DNA of 10,840 bases, from contig CASPAC010000030.1 in the NCBI GenBank assembly GCA_949419965.1, positions 1 to 10,840 of the forward strand, read 5' to 3'. The notes below the pieces were generated by a model. The model did not search any database. It saw only the letters and a program-made list of their open reading frames with translations, and was not told the origin of the DNA. The DNA comes from Bacteroidales bacterium (GTDB taxonomy: Bacteria; Bacteroidota; Bacteroidia; Bacteroidales; Rikenellaceae). Every line of letters begins with the position of its first letter. Within the stretch, counting starts at the first letter, position 1. Positions 1 through 7,847 of this stretch are shown piece after piece. Position numbers and translations under genes: made by a program.

Positions 1-2
1 CT

Positions 3-245
3 GGCAACACCGCAAAACAAGAAGCAAAAGTTTTTGCACGGAATCTTTGCATTAAGGTTTCAGCGTTGAATTATTTGCGCATGAAACGTTCTTGCACCGA
101 ATCATCGGTGCCGAACGAACCGTCCGCACCGAATTTCTGTGCTGAACTTTTGTATCAACTTCTTTTTTGCGCCTTATATTACCAGTGGATTGCTGAATCT
201 ACGTACCGCGCTGGCGGAAGCCGTGACCTCTGCCATTCCGGGTAG
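3..245 (+). other. Doubtful open frame entering from the left edge
   Basis: The third plus-strand frame is open for 80 codons from the window edge to a TAG at 243-245, convergent with the lipoprotein gene that ends at 264. The translation holds five Cys (about residues 16, 31, 46, 56 and 77), a hydrophobic patch near residues 49-63, and no motif I recognise. Its codons do not show the GC-rich third positions of the neighbouring genes. It could be the 3' end of a gene starting outside the window, a decayed gene, or chance. I lean to chance or decay. The upstream sequence would settle it. Confidence 0.18.
94..132. repeat. Three-part inverted repeat able to form alternative hairpins
   Basis: GCACCGA at 94-100 is followed after ATCA by its exact reverse complement TCGGTGC at 105-111. 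A second GCACCGA lies at 126-132. The middle arm can therefore pair with the left arm (7 bp stem, 4 nt loop) or with the right arm (7 bp stem, 14 nt loop), but not both. A diverged copy, GCACGGA, lies at 35-41. No U-tract follows on either strand, so it is not a typical intrinsic terminator. Its role is unknown. Confidence 0.5.
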
Positions 246-263
246 AAAGAACTGTTTTTATGT

Positions 264-1901
264 TCACAAGTCCGCGTAGTCGTAGAGCAGTTCGAAGTCG
301 TCCACCCACATGCGGCTTTGGGTCGAGCCGACGAAGTAGTCGCCCCAGCGCGATCCCGAGCAGACGATCATCATGTGCGTGGGTTGGATGTCGGTGTTGC
401 GCCAGTCGATTTCGATGTTGAACGGTATCCATCCGTCCGTGCTTTTCTTGAAGATCAGTTCGCCGTAGCCCAAGACATCCTTGCCGTTCGGATTGAAGAC
501 GATCGGCGGAGTTTTCGTGTAGACTTGCACGGGCGATTCCGCCGTGCCGCCGTACTCTTCCGGTGTCCACGTGCCCAGGGCGATGTAGATCGACCCCTCG
601 TCCATGTCGTCGTTGGTCAGGGTCTGGCCCGGGGGCATCGTGGTTACCTGCTTCATGTCGATGTCGATCTGCCCCTGGGTATATTTTACCCAGCCGCGCA
701 GGGCGATGGGATGGGTGGCGAACGGACGGCCGAAGTTGACCTTGCCGTTGGTGCCTACCGTCTCCGCATAGGTGCCTATGAAGATGTTGCCCGCCGCGAA
801 TTTGCCGATGCCCATGAGCGAAGCGAATCGCGAACTCAGGCAGGCTGAGGCAGCACCTGCCGAGCCGGGCCGGACGTCGGGACTGCCTTCGCAGATCGTC
901 TCGCCCGCCGATATGGAACCTTTGTTGCCGCTGTCCCAGAATGCTTGGTCTTCAGATAGATAAGGATATATGATCTTGCCCGGTTTGCTCCATTCTTCGA
1001 ATCCGGCGTTGGGCAGAGGCAGGGCCGCTTCGGTCGTGAATTTTTCGATCTCCGATTCATCGTCGCCGGAGTAGGCCACCGCTTCGTAGTCGGTCTCCGG
1101 CAGCAATCCACGCACCTGTGCCGAGAACAAGCCGCCGTTGACGGTCAGCGTCTCTTGCGCCACTTCCGTCCATTCTTCGGTGCCTGCGGCCCGGTAGCGG
1201 AAGCCCAGTTTCGTGCCGCTCAGTCCCTCGGCGTGGAGCCATGCCGAGTGCGTCCAGGGGGCGATGCGGGAGAACCTCACTTTCACTTCGGTGTACTCCA
1301 CCGTCAGATACCAGTCTTTCGTGTGGCCATGATAGGTCACATCCACGCGGCGGGCGCCTTTCGAAAAGTCGTGCAGCCGATCGAGGTTCGTGTCGTCGAG
1401 TTCCAGCACATCGGTGCACGACATGGTCGAAATGTCGCGCGGCCCGAGCTTCAGCGCCGTGACCGTCACTTGCGAGAGGTCTTCGAAACCCACATAGGCC
1501 TTGGCCGTGCGGGCCGTGGTGTCCCACTCCGTCGTGCCGATCTGCCCCTCGACTGCGAACTTCCGCTCGATCGTCTGCCGGGCCTCGATCGTCCAGGGAT
1601 AATCCTGATAGATCGAGAGGTTCACATAGAGCGGCGTGCGCATGTTGTGACGCCCTACGATCGGCGTCGAGAGGTTGGCGTTCTCCGTTACCGTGCAGGC
1701 GGTGATTTCCACCGCCTGGATGTCGGTCGTCTCCTCCAGCGGCAGGATCACGCGCAGCTCTTTCTCGTCGATGGTCGGCTCGCCCGACAATCCCTCGGCC
1801 GCGATGCTCTCGATGCGGCACACCACCAGCGGGTAGGGAATGTCGTTCACGATGCAGCCGGCCAGTGCCAGTGCCAGTATGTAGCAACCCAATCGTTTCA
1901 T
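264..1901 (-). CDS. PCMD domain lipoprotein, last gene of the operon
   Basis: This is a 545-residue predicted surface or outer-membrane lipoprotein. It has a short type II signal peptide with lipobox LAGC and the lipid Cys at residue 16. Residues about 25-205 are beta-rich and not assigned to a named family. Residues about 207-292 look like a fibronectin III/Ig module. Residues about 296-541 match the PCMD (putative carbohydrate metabolism) family: NAGFEEW near 298, GIGKFAAGNIFIG near 364-376 and GDYFVGSTQS near 520-529, followed by VDDFELLY. PCMD is named for a presumed sugar link; no enzymatic activity is established and I see no catalytic signature. The start at 1901 is favoured over longer in-frame extensions because it gives the signal peptide, has a real Shine-Dalgarno sequence and overlaps the upstream stop as ATGA. 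It lacks the Thr-Arg site found in the other lipoproteins of the cluster, so it may stay lipidated, for instance as an anchor (inference). Confidence 0.9.
   Translation of the reverse strand: MKRLGCYILALALAGCIVNDIPYPLVVCRIESIAAEGLSGEPTIDEKELRVILPLEETTDIQAVEITACTVTENANLSTPIVGRHNMRTPLYVNLSIYQDYPWTIEARQTIERKFAVEGQIGTTEWDTTARTAKAYVGFEDLSQVTVTALKLGPRDISTMSCTDVLELDDTNLDRLHDFSKGARRVDVTYHGHTKDWYLTVEYTEVKVRFSRIAPWTHSAWLHAEGLSGTKLGFRYRAAGTEEWTEVAQETLTVNGGLFSAQVRGLLPETDYEAVAYSGDDESEIEKFTTEAALPLPNAGFEEWSKPGKIIYPYLSEDQAFWDSGNKGSISAGETICEGSPDVRPGSAGAASACLSSRFASLMGIGKFAAGNIFIGTYAETVGTNGKVNFGRPFATHPIALRGWVKYTQGQIDIDMKQVTTMPPGQTLTNDDMDEGSIYIALGTWTPEEYGGTAESPVQVYTKTPPIVFNPNGKDVLGYGELIFKKSTDGWIPFNIEIDWRNTDIQPTHMMIVCSGSRWGDYFVGSTQSRMWVDDFELLYDYADL
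1861..1878 (-). repeat. Three tandem hexamers in the signal peptide
   Basis: Three perfect copies of GCCAGT on the plus strand encode the Leu-Ala repeats of the hydrophobic core in the signal peptide of the PCMD lipoprotein gene (residues about 9-14). Gain or loss of one unit would add or remove one Leu-Ala pair without a frameshift. This may be chance from codon bias. Confidence 0.6.
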
Positions 1902-2902
1902 TGGCGGTCTCCTTTCTTCTTGTTCCACAGATGGATGGTCAGACCTATGCGGATGTCCGCTATGTTGAGCCGGAAATTCATTTTCGAATATTCGCGGGTG
2001 CCCGTCTTTGCGCCTTGTTGGTCGTATTGGTTGATGTGCGTATAACGGAAGCCGCCCAGACCGAACGAAATCGCAGCGCAGACGTTCGGAAACGCATAGA
2101 CCGCCACGCCCGGGTTGAGCCAGACCTTGATCGTCGTGTTGTCCGAGGAGGTGTGTTTGCGGCTGTCGCCCGACTGATAGGCGAAGACGTTCTCGCCTGT
2201 GCTGAGCGACAATTCGATTTCGCCGAATACCGCGAAGCGCCCTTTTTCGTCGAGCGGGACGTACGAGCGGTGGAACAGACCGAACGAAAAGCGGTCGTTG
2301 GTCAGATCCAGCCAGGGAATCTCGATGTCCAGGTCGTTCTGCTCTCCCAGGTTGATGCCCAGCGAATTGAGCTTGCCCGAAATGTGGGTGTAGCCGAACC
2401 GCACGCCGATGCAGCGGTTGTCGCGGTAGAAGTAGCCTACGAACGGGTTTACGGTGGTAATGTTGCCGCTCAGGTCGATGTTCTCGAATATCGGGAACAT
2501 GTCGGCGTCTTCGGTCGAGAGCGTTCCGTAGGAGACGGTCAGACCGCACATCGTCTCGCCTTTGTAGACGAAGCGGTTTTTGTTGATCTCGCGGTCGATG
2601 CGGTGGCGCGTCGGCAGGAAGCGGCGTTTGATGCGCATGCCGCCGGGCGAATATTCTACTGCCGGCGCCGTCTTTCGCGACGTTTTGCGACGCGCTTTCG
2701 CGTCGGCAGCCGGTGCGGCCGTGTGCAAGGCAGGGAGCGGATCGGCGGCATCCGCAGGGGTTTCCTCCGGCGCGATTTCCGTCGCCGGACTGATTGCTTG
2801 CGTCGGAGTGCTTCCCTCCGTGGTTGCTTCCTGGGCCTGCGTCGTTGGGGCGGCGATCAGAAGCAAGGTCAGCAGGGACGTATGTAGCAAATTGGTCTTC
2901 AT
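1898..2902 (-). CDS. Predicted outer-membrane beta-barrel, second of a tandem pair
   Basis: This is a 334-residue protein with an N-terminal signal peptide (about residues 1-23, ending TQAQ) and no lipobox. Residues about 24-80 form a low-complexity Ala/Pro/Thr/Glu linker, followed by a basic stretch at 70-102. Residues about 106-326 show alternating hydrophobic and aromatic strands typical of an 8- to 12-stranded outer-membrane barrel. The last strand ends near Trp326, and a charged 8-residue tail follows. It is paralogous to the gene just upstream: PFVGYFYRDN pairs with PLIGYAPRDN, YVPLDEKGRFAVF with YIPLGRNKRFALF, and SKMNFRLN with SNMNFRIN. A GTG at 2920 would overlap the upstream stop, but the ATG at 2902 gives a clean signal peptide and is preferred. 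No Shine-Dalgarno sequence is visible. Function is unknown; its place between lipoprotein genes suggests a role in their export, display or anchoring (inference). Confidence 0.85.
   Translation of the reverse strand: MKTNLLHTSLLTLLLIAAPTTQAQEATTEGSTPTQAISPATEIAPEETPADAADPLPALHTAAPAADAKARRKTSRKTAPAVEYSPGGMRIKRRFLPTRHRIDREINKNRFVYKGETMCGLTVSYGTLSTEDADMFPIFENIDLSGNITTVNPFVGYFYRDNRCIGVRFGYTHISGKLNSLGINLGEQNDLDIEIPWLDLTNDRFSFGLFHRSYVPLDEKGRFAVFGEIELSLSTGENVFAYQSGDSRKHTSSDNTTIKVWLNPGVAVYAFPNVCAAISFGLGGFRYTHINQYDQQGAKTGTREYSKMNFRLNIADIRIGLTIHLWNKKKGDRQ
1909..1914 (-). promoter_or_regulatory. Ribosome binding site of the last PCMD lipoprotein gene
   Basis: The minus strand reads AAGGAG, 7 nt before the ATG at 1901, inside the last codons of the upstream barrel gene. 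Most genes in this cluster lack such a site, as is common in Bacteroidetes. Here it supports the 1901 start and, with the ATGA overlap, translational coupling. Confidence 0.65.
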
Positions 2903-2916
2903 CGGGTGCGGGTGTC

Positions 2917-3864
2917 TCACAAGTGGAACGATACGCCCAACCCGATCGAAAGCGGGTTGATCCGGAAATTCATGTTGCTGGTGCGCAGGTCGGCGGTTTG
3001 TACCTGATTTTTTACCTGGTGGCTGTGTGTGTAGCTGATACCCATCACGCCGATGTTCACTTCGATGGCCACGAAGTTGGTCGCGAAGGCGATCAGTCCT
3101 GGCGAGACGCCCAGCGCGATCGACGTGCCGGTTTCATAGGTGCCTCTGACCGGCGAGTCGGCTGCGAACTTGGTCTGGTGTCCGCCTGCCGTGAGCGACA
3201 TTTCGTTGAACAGCGCGAAGCGTTTGTTGCGCCCCAGAGGGATGTATTGGCGCCAGATCGCCGCCACGGAGTAGGAGTGCTTGAGCGAATAGTAATATTC
3301 TGCCGTGATGTTGGTGCCCGACTCTTCGTCGCCGAGGTTCAGGGCGCCGCCGTTTACCCGCAGCAGGGTGCGCGAGTAGATGAAGCGCATGCCGAACGCC
3401 ATGTTGTCGCGCGGGGCATAGCCGATCAGCGGGCTGATCTTGAAAGTGTAGCCGTCCGAATCGATTCCTTCGATGATCAGGAACGTATAGCTGCTGTTCA
3501 CGTGTGTCGAATAGGAGGCCGTGCCGCCGAAAATCCATTGTCCTGCGGGGACGAACACATGTTTTACGTCGACCAGACCGCGGCGCTCACGCAATTCGTT
3601 GATCGTCGGCGAATCTGCCGTATCCTCGGATTCTTGCTGTTTGTCCGCAGCGTTTGCCGCATCGCCGCCTGGTGGGAGGGGTTCCGGAACTGCTCCTGCT
3701 GTCGGAACGCGATCCGTTCGTGCGGAGTTCCCGGTTGCCAGGGCTTGTTCTGTTTGACGGGGCGTTCCCTGCATCCGCGGGGCTGCGGTCTCCGTTCGGG
3801 CATGCGCGTGGGGACACATGCCTGCCAGGGCTAAGGTCAATATGGCGTTGCGGAAAAGTCCCAT
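2917..3864 (-). CDS. Predicted outer-membrane beta-barrel, first of a tandem pair
   Basis: This is a 315-residue protein with a signal peptide of about 22 residues ending AHA. The sequence LAGMC is not a lipobox, because Met sits directly before the Cys. Residues about 23-95 form a hydrophilic linker rich in Ala, Pro, Thr and Glu. Residues about 98-315 form an amphipathic beta-strand domain that ends in a C-terminal strand (VSFHL), as expected for a barrel inserted by the BAM machinery. It shares several aligned motifs and the linker-plus-barrel layout with the downstream gene, so the pair probably arose by duplication. It starts 16 nt after the PCMD gene upstream, with no Shine-Dalgarno sequence. 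No enzymatic or TonB-dependent transporter features are present, and it is far too short for SusC. The role is unknown. Confidence 0.85.
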   Translation of the reverse strand: MGLFRNAILTLALAGMCPHAHARTETAAPRMQGTPRQTEQALATGNSARTDRVPTAGAVPEPLPPGGDAANAADKQQESEDTADSPTINELRERRGLVDVKHVFVPAGQWIFGGTASYSTHVNSSYTFLIIEGIDSDGYTFKISPLIGYAPRDNMAFGMRFIYSRTLLRVNGGALNLGDEESGTNITAEYYYSLKHSYSVAAIWRQYIPLGRNKRFALFNEMSLTAGGHQTKFAADSPVRGTYETGTSIALGVSPGLIAFATNFVAIEVNIGVMGISYTHSHQVKNQVQTADLRTSNMNFRINPLSIGLGVSFHL

Positions 3865-3880
3865 GTTGTGCGTTTGCGGT

Positions 3881-6079
3881 TTAGTAGACCAGTTCGATGT
3901 CGTCGAGATACATTTCGCTCGACGTCGAGCCGGTAAAGTAGTCGCCGTATTTGCTGGCCGAGGCGGTCAGCATCAGGTAGTCGGGTTTTTCGCCCTCGTA
4001 TTCTTCGTTGTATGTCAGGTTCAGCGTGATTTTCGTCCAGTCGGGGCAGGCGGTCGTGTTGTCCGGTTCCCACGAAGCCCAGGCGATGATCTTGCCGTCG
4101 GGGCGGTCGTTGTCGCTCGCTGTACCGTTGAGCGCCGTACAATAGCTCATCGTCTTCGAGTTGGCGGCGAAGTTGAGGAACGTCTCCGGCCTTTTGGTCG
4201 CAACCACATGCGGCCCGTCCATCTTGCACAGACAGATGTAGACCTGGCTCACGTCCGAGTCGCCTTTTTGTATGTGCGCCGGAGCGTTGTCGCCGCGTTG
4301 GTCGATCGTGCCGATCGTACCCTTGTACCAGAACGTCAGCTGCTTGGGCCGGTAGGTAAAGTCGAACGGCTTGCCGAATCCGATCACGCCGTCCATGCCG
4401 TCGGTGTCCAGGTATTTGCCCACGAAGATGTTGCCTGCCGCGAATCGGCCGATGCCGAAGAGCGAGGCTTTCTGCGACTTGAGTCTTGCCGAACTGCTGC
4501 CCGAGGAACCCGGGCGCGGGTCGTTCTCCTTGGTCGTGACATTGATTTGCGCTTTCGACGAGCCGTGGTTGCCCGTGTCCCACCACTGGTCGTTGCGGTC
4601 GTTGTCCGTCAGGTAGGGCAGTATGGGTTTGCTTCCCGACCATGTTTCGAATCCGGCGTTGTAGATCTGCGGGCCTGACGGATAGGCTGCCGTCCGCATG
4701 TCTCCGATCGCTGTTCCGTCGAGCACGAGCCGGTATTCGTAAGTCGCATCCAAGGCCGCAGGCGTCGGGGTCGAGTAGGTGTCGGCATCTTCTGTCTGTT
4801 CCATGGCGATCGCTTCCCATGATGTGTCGCCTTGCCGGCGGTATTCCATCTTTACGTCCGTTGCCGGGCGCAGCACATAGGCGCGCCACTTCCGGTCGTC
4901 GAACCACGGATCGGCTGCTGGCGCCAAAGCTCCTTGCGTACGTACGGTCATCGTCTTGGTGCCTTCGCCGCCGTCCTCGTCGATCGCCGTGAGGGTCAGC
5001 ACATGATTTCCGCCGCCGAACCGGGCGAAGAACTTCCCGCCGAGCGCCACGGTCATGTTCGTCGGATCCGCCACCTCCACGGCGATGCCGTCGTTGTTCT
5101 CCGGCGCCGTTTCGGCCGGAATTTCGTAGGTGGTGCCGCCGGTTTCGATCCGTACCAGCGCCATGTCGCCGATCGAACTGATCGCAAAGACGATCGGTTC
5201 CGTGCCGAAGCGCTGCAATTCGGCCATGTCGAAGCCCTGGCCTGCGATCTGCGGATTGGGGATGAAAGTGATCGGGTCGTCTATCTCGTCCAGCGTCTGA
5301 TCCAGCGTCAAGCTGAAATCCAGCTGGCCGCCCAGGTCTTTCGAGTACTTCAGCCGCAGTTCGTAGCAGCATCCCGGTTCCGTAGATATGGCTTTCGAAC
5401 TCCCTTTCGTCACTTCCAGCGGCTCGCCGTTCTTTTCGCCCTTGCCGTAGAAGTTCCAGTAGAGCGTCGTCGCCGTTTCCGGCAGGATGAAGTAGCCCGT
5501 TTTCGTCTTTTCGAATTGCAGGTACGGCCCCTTGCCCGTCGCGGGATTCGCCGCCGTCGCTTCGTCGAACGCTACCGTCGTGCGGTAGGTCTCCTTGAAC
5601 GTCGCTGCGATCGTCGGATCGTAGATCACTTTCACGATCGTGTTGACGATGCGGCACTCCACCTTTACCGACGTCGGTTTCCCAGCTTCGATGCGGAACT
5701 CCTGCTCGCCTTTGTAGGTCGCCTCGTCGAACGAGGCTTCGGCCTGGCTGCCGGCTTCCACGGCGATCGAGTAGTCGCCCGCCAGCAGCCACAGCGATGC
5801 GGGCATTTCCGAACGGGCGTTGTAACGGCGGATCAATTCTTTGGCCGGTTCGCCCTCGGCGTTCAGCGTGTGCTTGTAGATACGGATGGCGCAGCGGTTC
5901 CACGGATATTGTGTGTCGTCGTACTGCGCGCGGGTCTGCGGCGTGCCGATGGCGAACGTGGCGCACCCCTCGTTCGGATTCGCCGTGTCCGGCAGGGACT
6001 TGTCTTTCGTGCAGGCGAGACTTCCGAGCATAAGGCAGCCCCAGAGCAGAATATGTGCGGTTCTCTGTTTCATCTTCAT
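3881..6079 (-). CDS. DUF4493 + Ig-like + PCMD lipoprotein
   Basis: This is a 732-residue modular lipoprotein with signal peptide and lipobox SLAC (Cys23). Residues about 38-270 match DUF4493, with the LAGDYSIAVEAG hairpin near 99-110. Residues about 281-382 hold a module also found in the DUF4493 gene upstream (LVRIETGG near 308, then HVLTLTAIDEDGG near 359-371). Residues about 395-456 look like fibronectin III (WRAYVLRP, then YEYRLVLDG). Residues about 474-732 are PCMD, with NAGFETW at 474, GIGRFAAGNIFVG at 542-554 and GDYFTGSTSS at 712-721. This PCMD domain is closely related to that of the last operon gene. A QTR site with Arg50 lies 27 residues after the lipid Cys. A second ATG two codons in (6073) is also possible. 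The gene starts 13 nt after the upstream stop with no Shine-Dalgarno sequence. It is probably a surface-exposed fibre or adhesin component (inference). Confidence 0.88.
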   Translation of the reverse strand: MKMKQRTAHILLWGCLMLGSLACTKDKSLPDTANPNEGCATFAIGTPQTRAQYDDTQYPWNRCAIRIYKHTLNAEGEPAKELIRRYNARSEMPASLWLLAGDYSIAVEAGSQAEASFDEATYKGEQEFRIEAGKPTSVKVECRIVNTIVKVIYDPTIAATFKETYRTTVAFDEATAANPATGKGPYLQFEKTKTGYFILPETATTLYWNFYGKGEKNGEPLEVTKGSSKAISTEPGCCYELRLKYSKDLGGQLDFSLTLDQTLDEIDDPITFIPNPQIAGQGFDMAELQRFGTEPIVFAISSIGDMALVRIETGGTTYEIPAETAPENNDGIAVEVADPTNMTVALGGKFFARFGGGNHVLTLTAIDEDGGEGTKTMTVRTQGALAPAADPWFDDRKWRAYVLRPATDVKMEYRRQGDTSWEAIAMEQTEDADTYSTPTPAALDATYEYRLVLDGTAIGDMRTAAYPSGPQIYNAGFETWSGSKPILPYLTDNDRNDQWWDTGNHGSSKAQINVTTKENDPRPGSSGSSSARLKSQKASLFGIGRFAAGNIFVGKYLDTDGMDGVIGFGKPFDFTYRPKQLTFWYKGTIGTIDQRGDNAPAHIQKGDSDVSQVYICLCKMDGPHVVATKRPETFLNFAANSKTMSYCTALNGTASDNDRPDGKIIAWASWEPDNTTACPDWTKITLNLTYNEEYEGEKPDYLMLTASASKYGDYFTGSTSSEMYLDDIELVY

Positions 6080-6092
6080 CGTGCGGATCGTG

Positions 6093-7835
6093 TCAGTTCA
6101 CATGCAGCATGATCGTTTCCGTAGTCTCGTGTCCCTGCTCGTCGATGACCGTCAGGCGGAAGTCCGTGTCGCCCTTGAACGAGTCGAGCATCGGGATGAA
6201 TTTCGAGATCGAGAATTGCAGCTCGGTCTTGCCCGTCACGTCGGCGCCCGTCGGGAAGCCGAAACCTTCGAGCGTGGCCGTGAGTCCTGCTTTCGAGGCT
6301 TCGGGATCCGCCAGGTCGAAGCGGGTGGGCATCAGGTCGCCCAGCTCTTCGGCCAGGACTCCTTCGATGCTTACGATGAGCGATTTCACGCCTTGCGTCG
6401 CCGTCGCCTTGATGTTGACTTCCATTCCCTCGAACGTGTCGTAGCGCTGCTTGATGTCGTAGTTATTGCCGTCTTTGTCTTTGCCTTCCCATTTGATCCG
6501 CGGATCGGCTCCGGCCGAACGGTCGACGATGATGGTCAGAGCGAACGTGCTTTTGAGTCCGGCTTCGTTGGCGATGGTCATCGTGAACGTGTGGGCGCCC
6601 TCGTAGTCGAAGAGTACCTTCATCAGCTCCTTGAGCGGGAACGTGCGCTCCGTTACGTTCAGATTGATGGCCGGAAATCCCCACGAACGCAGCGCTGTGC
6701 GGGCCACGCCCTCGACGGTAAACATGTCTTTGGGTTCGGTAAGCTCCGCTGCGTTGAGCAGGTTCTGGAATGCCGTGTTGTCGGTCGCCGTTTCGACGAC
6801 GAACGAGGTCATGGGCGTAGGCGTCGTCACGGTAAAGTCGCACGGCTCGTTGAAGTAGCCGTTGGCGTCGAACTTGTCGGCATTCAGCATAAAAGGCACA
6901 TCGAACGAGTGTGCCGGCCACACCAGTTTCGGCGCGTCGGGGTCGTTTTCGTCCGGAATCTTCTCCTCGCAGATCGTCGCCAGGGTAACCACGTCGATTT
7001 CGACCGGCTTGCCGAAAATCCATGTTTCCACTTCGGCGCTGATGATGATCGTGCCGTCCTCGGCGTGCTGGAGGTTCACTTCGATGTTGCGCCACTCGCC
7101 CGCCTTGGCGTTCGTGGCCACATGGATCGGCTGGCGGGTAATCTGCTTGCCGTCGAAGACGGTCGTCAGATAGAGCGTCAGGGTGTTGTTCTTCCCTTCC
7201 TTCGGTTTCAGGTAGCCTGCGCGTTCCGGATATTTGCCTTCGAAGAGCAGCGACCGGTCGTCGTCCAGCATCAGCTCGGACGATGTGTCGTCGCTCATGG
7301 TCGCCAGCAGCGTGTCCTTGTAGGAGACCGTCGCACGGATCGAAAGCTGGCGGCAAACCATGTCATGAAGTTCGGTCGGCAGGCCTTTCAGAATGGCGAA
7401 ATCCTGGTCGGCGCCATAGGTCGGCGTATTCGGGTCGCCCTCCCATGCCACGTCGGGCGTATCGCCGGAGCGTACCGAGAGCGTGTAGCTGCCCACCGGC
7501 AGTTCGATCGTCTCCGCCCGGTCGGCATAGGCGAAGTCGGTCGTTGCCGCGCCGTTGCGATCGAGCACTTCCACGGGGTTGCCTTGCGCATCCAGAATCC
7601 GGACGCGGTAAGTCCCGAGGTCGGTATTCGCCCCGCGGGTTTTCACGGGGCCGATCTCTTCCACGCGTTGTTCGATCGTCGCCTCCAGGTTTGCCAGGGA
7701 GAGATAGCCCACATTGCGCAGGTCGACGTTGCCGCCGTTTCCTCCTTCGAATCCCGAGGTCTCATTCACGCAGGCATGGAGCAGCAAGGCCATGCCGAGA
7801 AGTACCGGGAAGTATCTTTGCAGGTTTGTTTTCAT
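6093..7835 (-). CDS. DUF4493 lipoprotein with duplicated C-terminal module
   Basis: This is a 580-residue lipoprotein with a signal peptide ending LLHAC (Cys22); His at -2 is unusual. Residues about 43-272 match DUF4493: GYLSL at 43, YRVRILD at 76, LPVGSYTLSVRSG at 112-124, and YGADQDF at 140. After a linker, two related beta modules follow. The first (about 340-438) contains LRSWGFP, then GAHTFTMTIANEAG. The second (about 470-580) contains LEGFGFP, then DTDFRLTVIDEQG. A third copy of this module sits in the downstream PCMD gene. KTR at 65-67 puts Arg67 45 residues after the lipid Cys, a possible processing site. The start is 12 nt after the upstream stop, with no Shine-Dalgarno sequence. No catalytic motif is visible; a structural or adhesive surface protein is the best guess. 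Confidence 0.87.
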   Translation of the reverse strand: MKTNLQRYFPVLLGMALLLHACVNETSGFEGGNGGNVDLRNVGYLSLANLEATIEQRVEEIGPVKTRGANTDLGTYRVRILDAQGNPVEVLDRNGAATTDFAYADRAETIELPVGSYTLSVRSGDTPDVAWEGDPNTPTYGADQDFAILKGLPTELHDMVCRQLSIRATVSYKDTLLATMSDDTSSELMLDDDRSLLFEGKYPERAGYLKPKEGKNNTLTLYLTTVFDGKQITRQPIHVATNAKAGEWRNIEVNLQHAEDGTIIISAEVETWIFGKPVEIDVVTLATICEEKIPDENDPDAPKLVWPAHSFDVPFMLNADKFDANGYFNEPCDFTVTTPTPMTSFVVETATDNTAFQNLLNAAELTEPKDMFTVEGVARTALRSWGFPAINLNVTERTFPLKELMKVLFDYEGAHTFTMTIANEAGLKSTFALTIIVDRSAGADPRIKWEGKDKDGNNYDIKQRYDTFEGMEVNIKATATQGVKSLIVSIEGVLAEELGDLMPTRFDLADPEASKAGLTATLEGFGFPTGADVTGKTELQFSISKFIPMLDSFKGDTDFRLTVIDEQGHETTETIMLHVN

Positions 7836-7847
7836 GATCGGGTGTTG

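Larger units (their letters stand above)
1..263. other. Left-end region without a recognised gene
   Basis: This stretch is visibly more AT-rich than the rest of the window. It holds short A- and T-runs and several copies of a GCACCGAAT-like word. I see no tRNA, no insertion-sequence end and no intrinsic terminator with a clean U-tract. An imperfect inverted repeat (212-218 with 229-235) sits about 30 bp beyond the stop of the last operon gene, but no U-run follows it on the minus strand. One plus-strand frame is open from the window edge to 245 and is listed separately as doubtful. Confidence 0.6.

Noticed and set aside
199..245. tRNA-like 3' half (GGTCACGGCTTCC on the minus strand) as a possible attachment site
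   Set aside because: There is no TTC-arm consensus, no acceptor stem pairing and no integrase nearby.
264..2549. Longer version (761 aa) of the last lipoprotein starting at 2549
   Set aside because: The extra N-terminal 216 residues are an out-of-frame shadow of the barrel gene. The ATG at 1901 has a lipoprotein signal, a Shine-Dalgarno sequence and an ATGA overlap.
2903..2920. GTG start at 2920 for the second barrel gene
   Set aside because: It overlaps the upstream stop (GTGA), but it adds six residues before a good signal peptide and has no Shine-Dalgarno sequence. The ATG at 2902 fits the 12-16 nt gap seen for most other genes.
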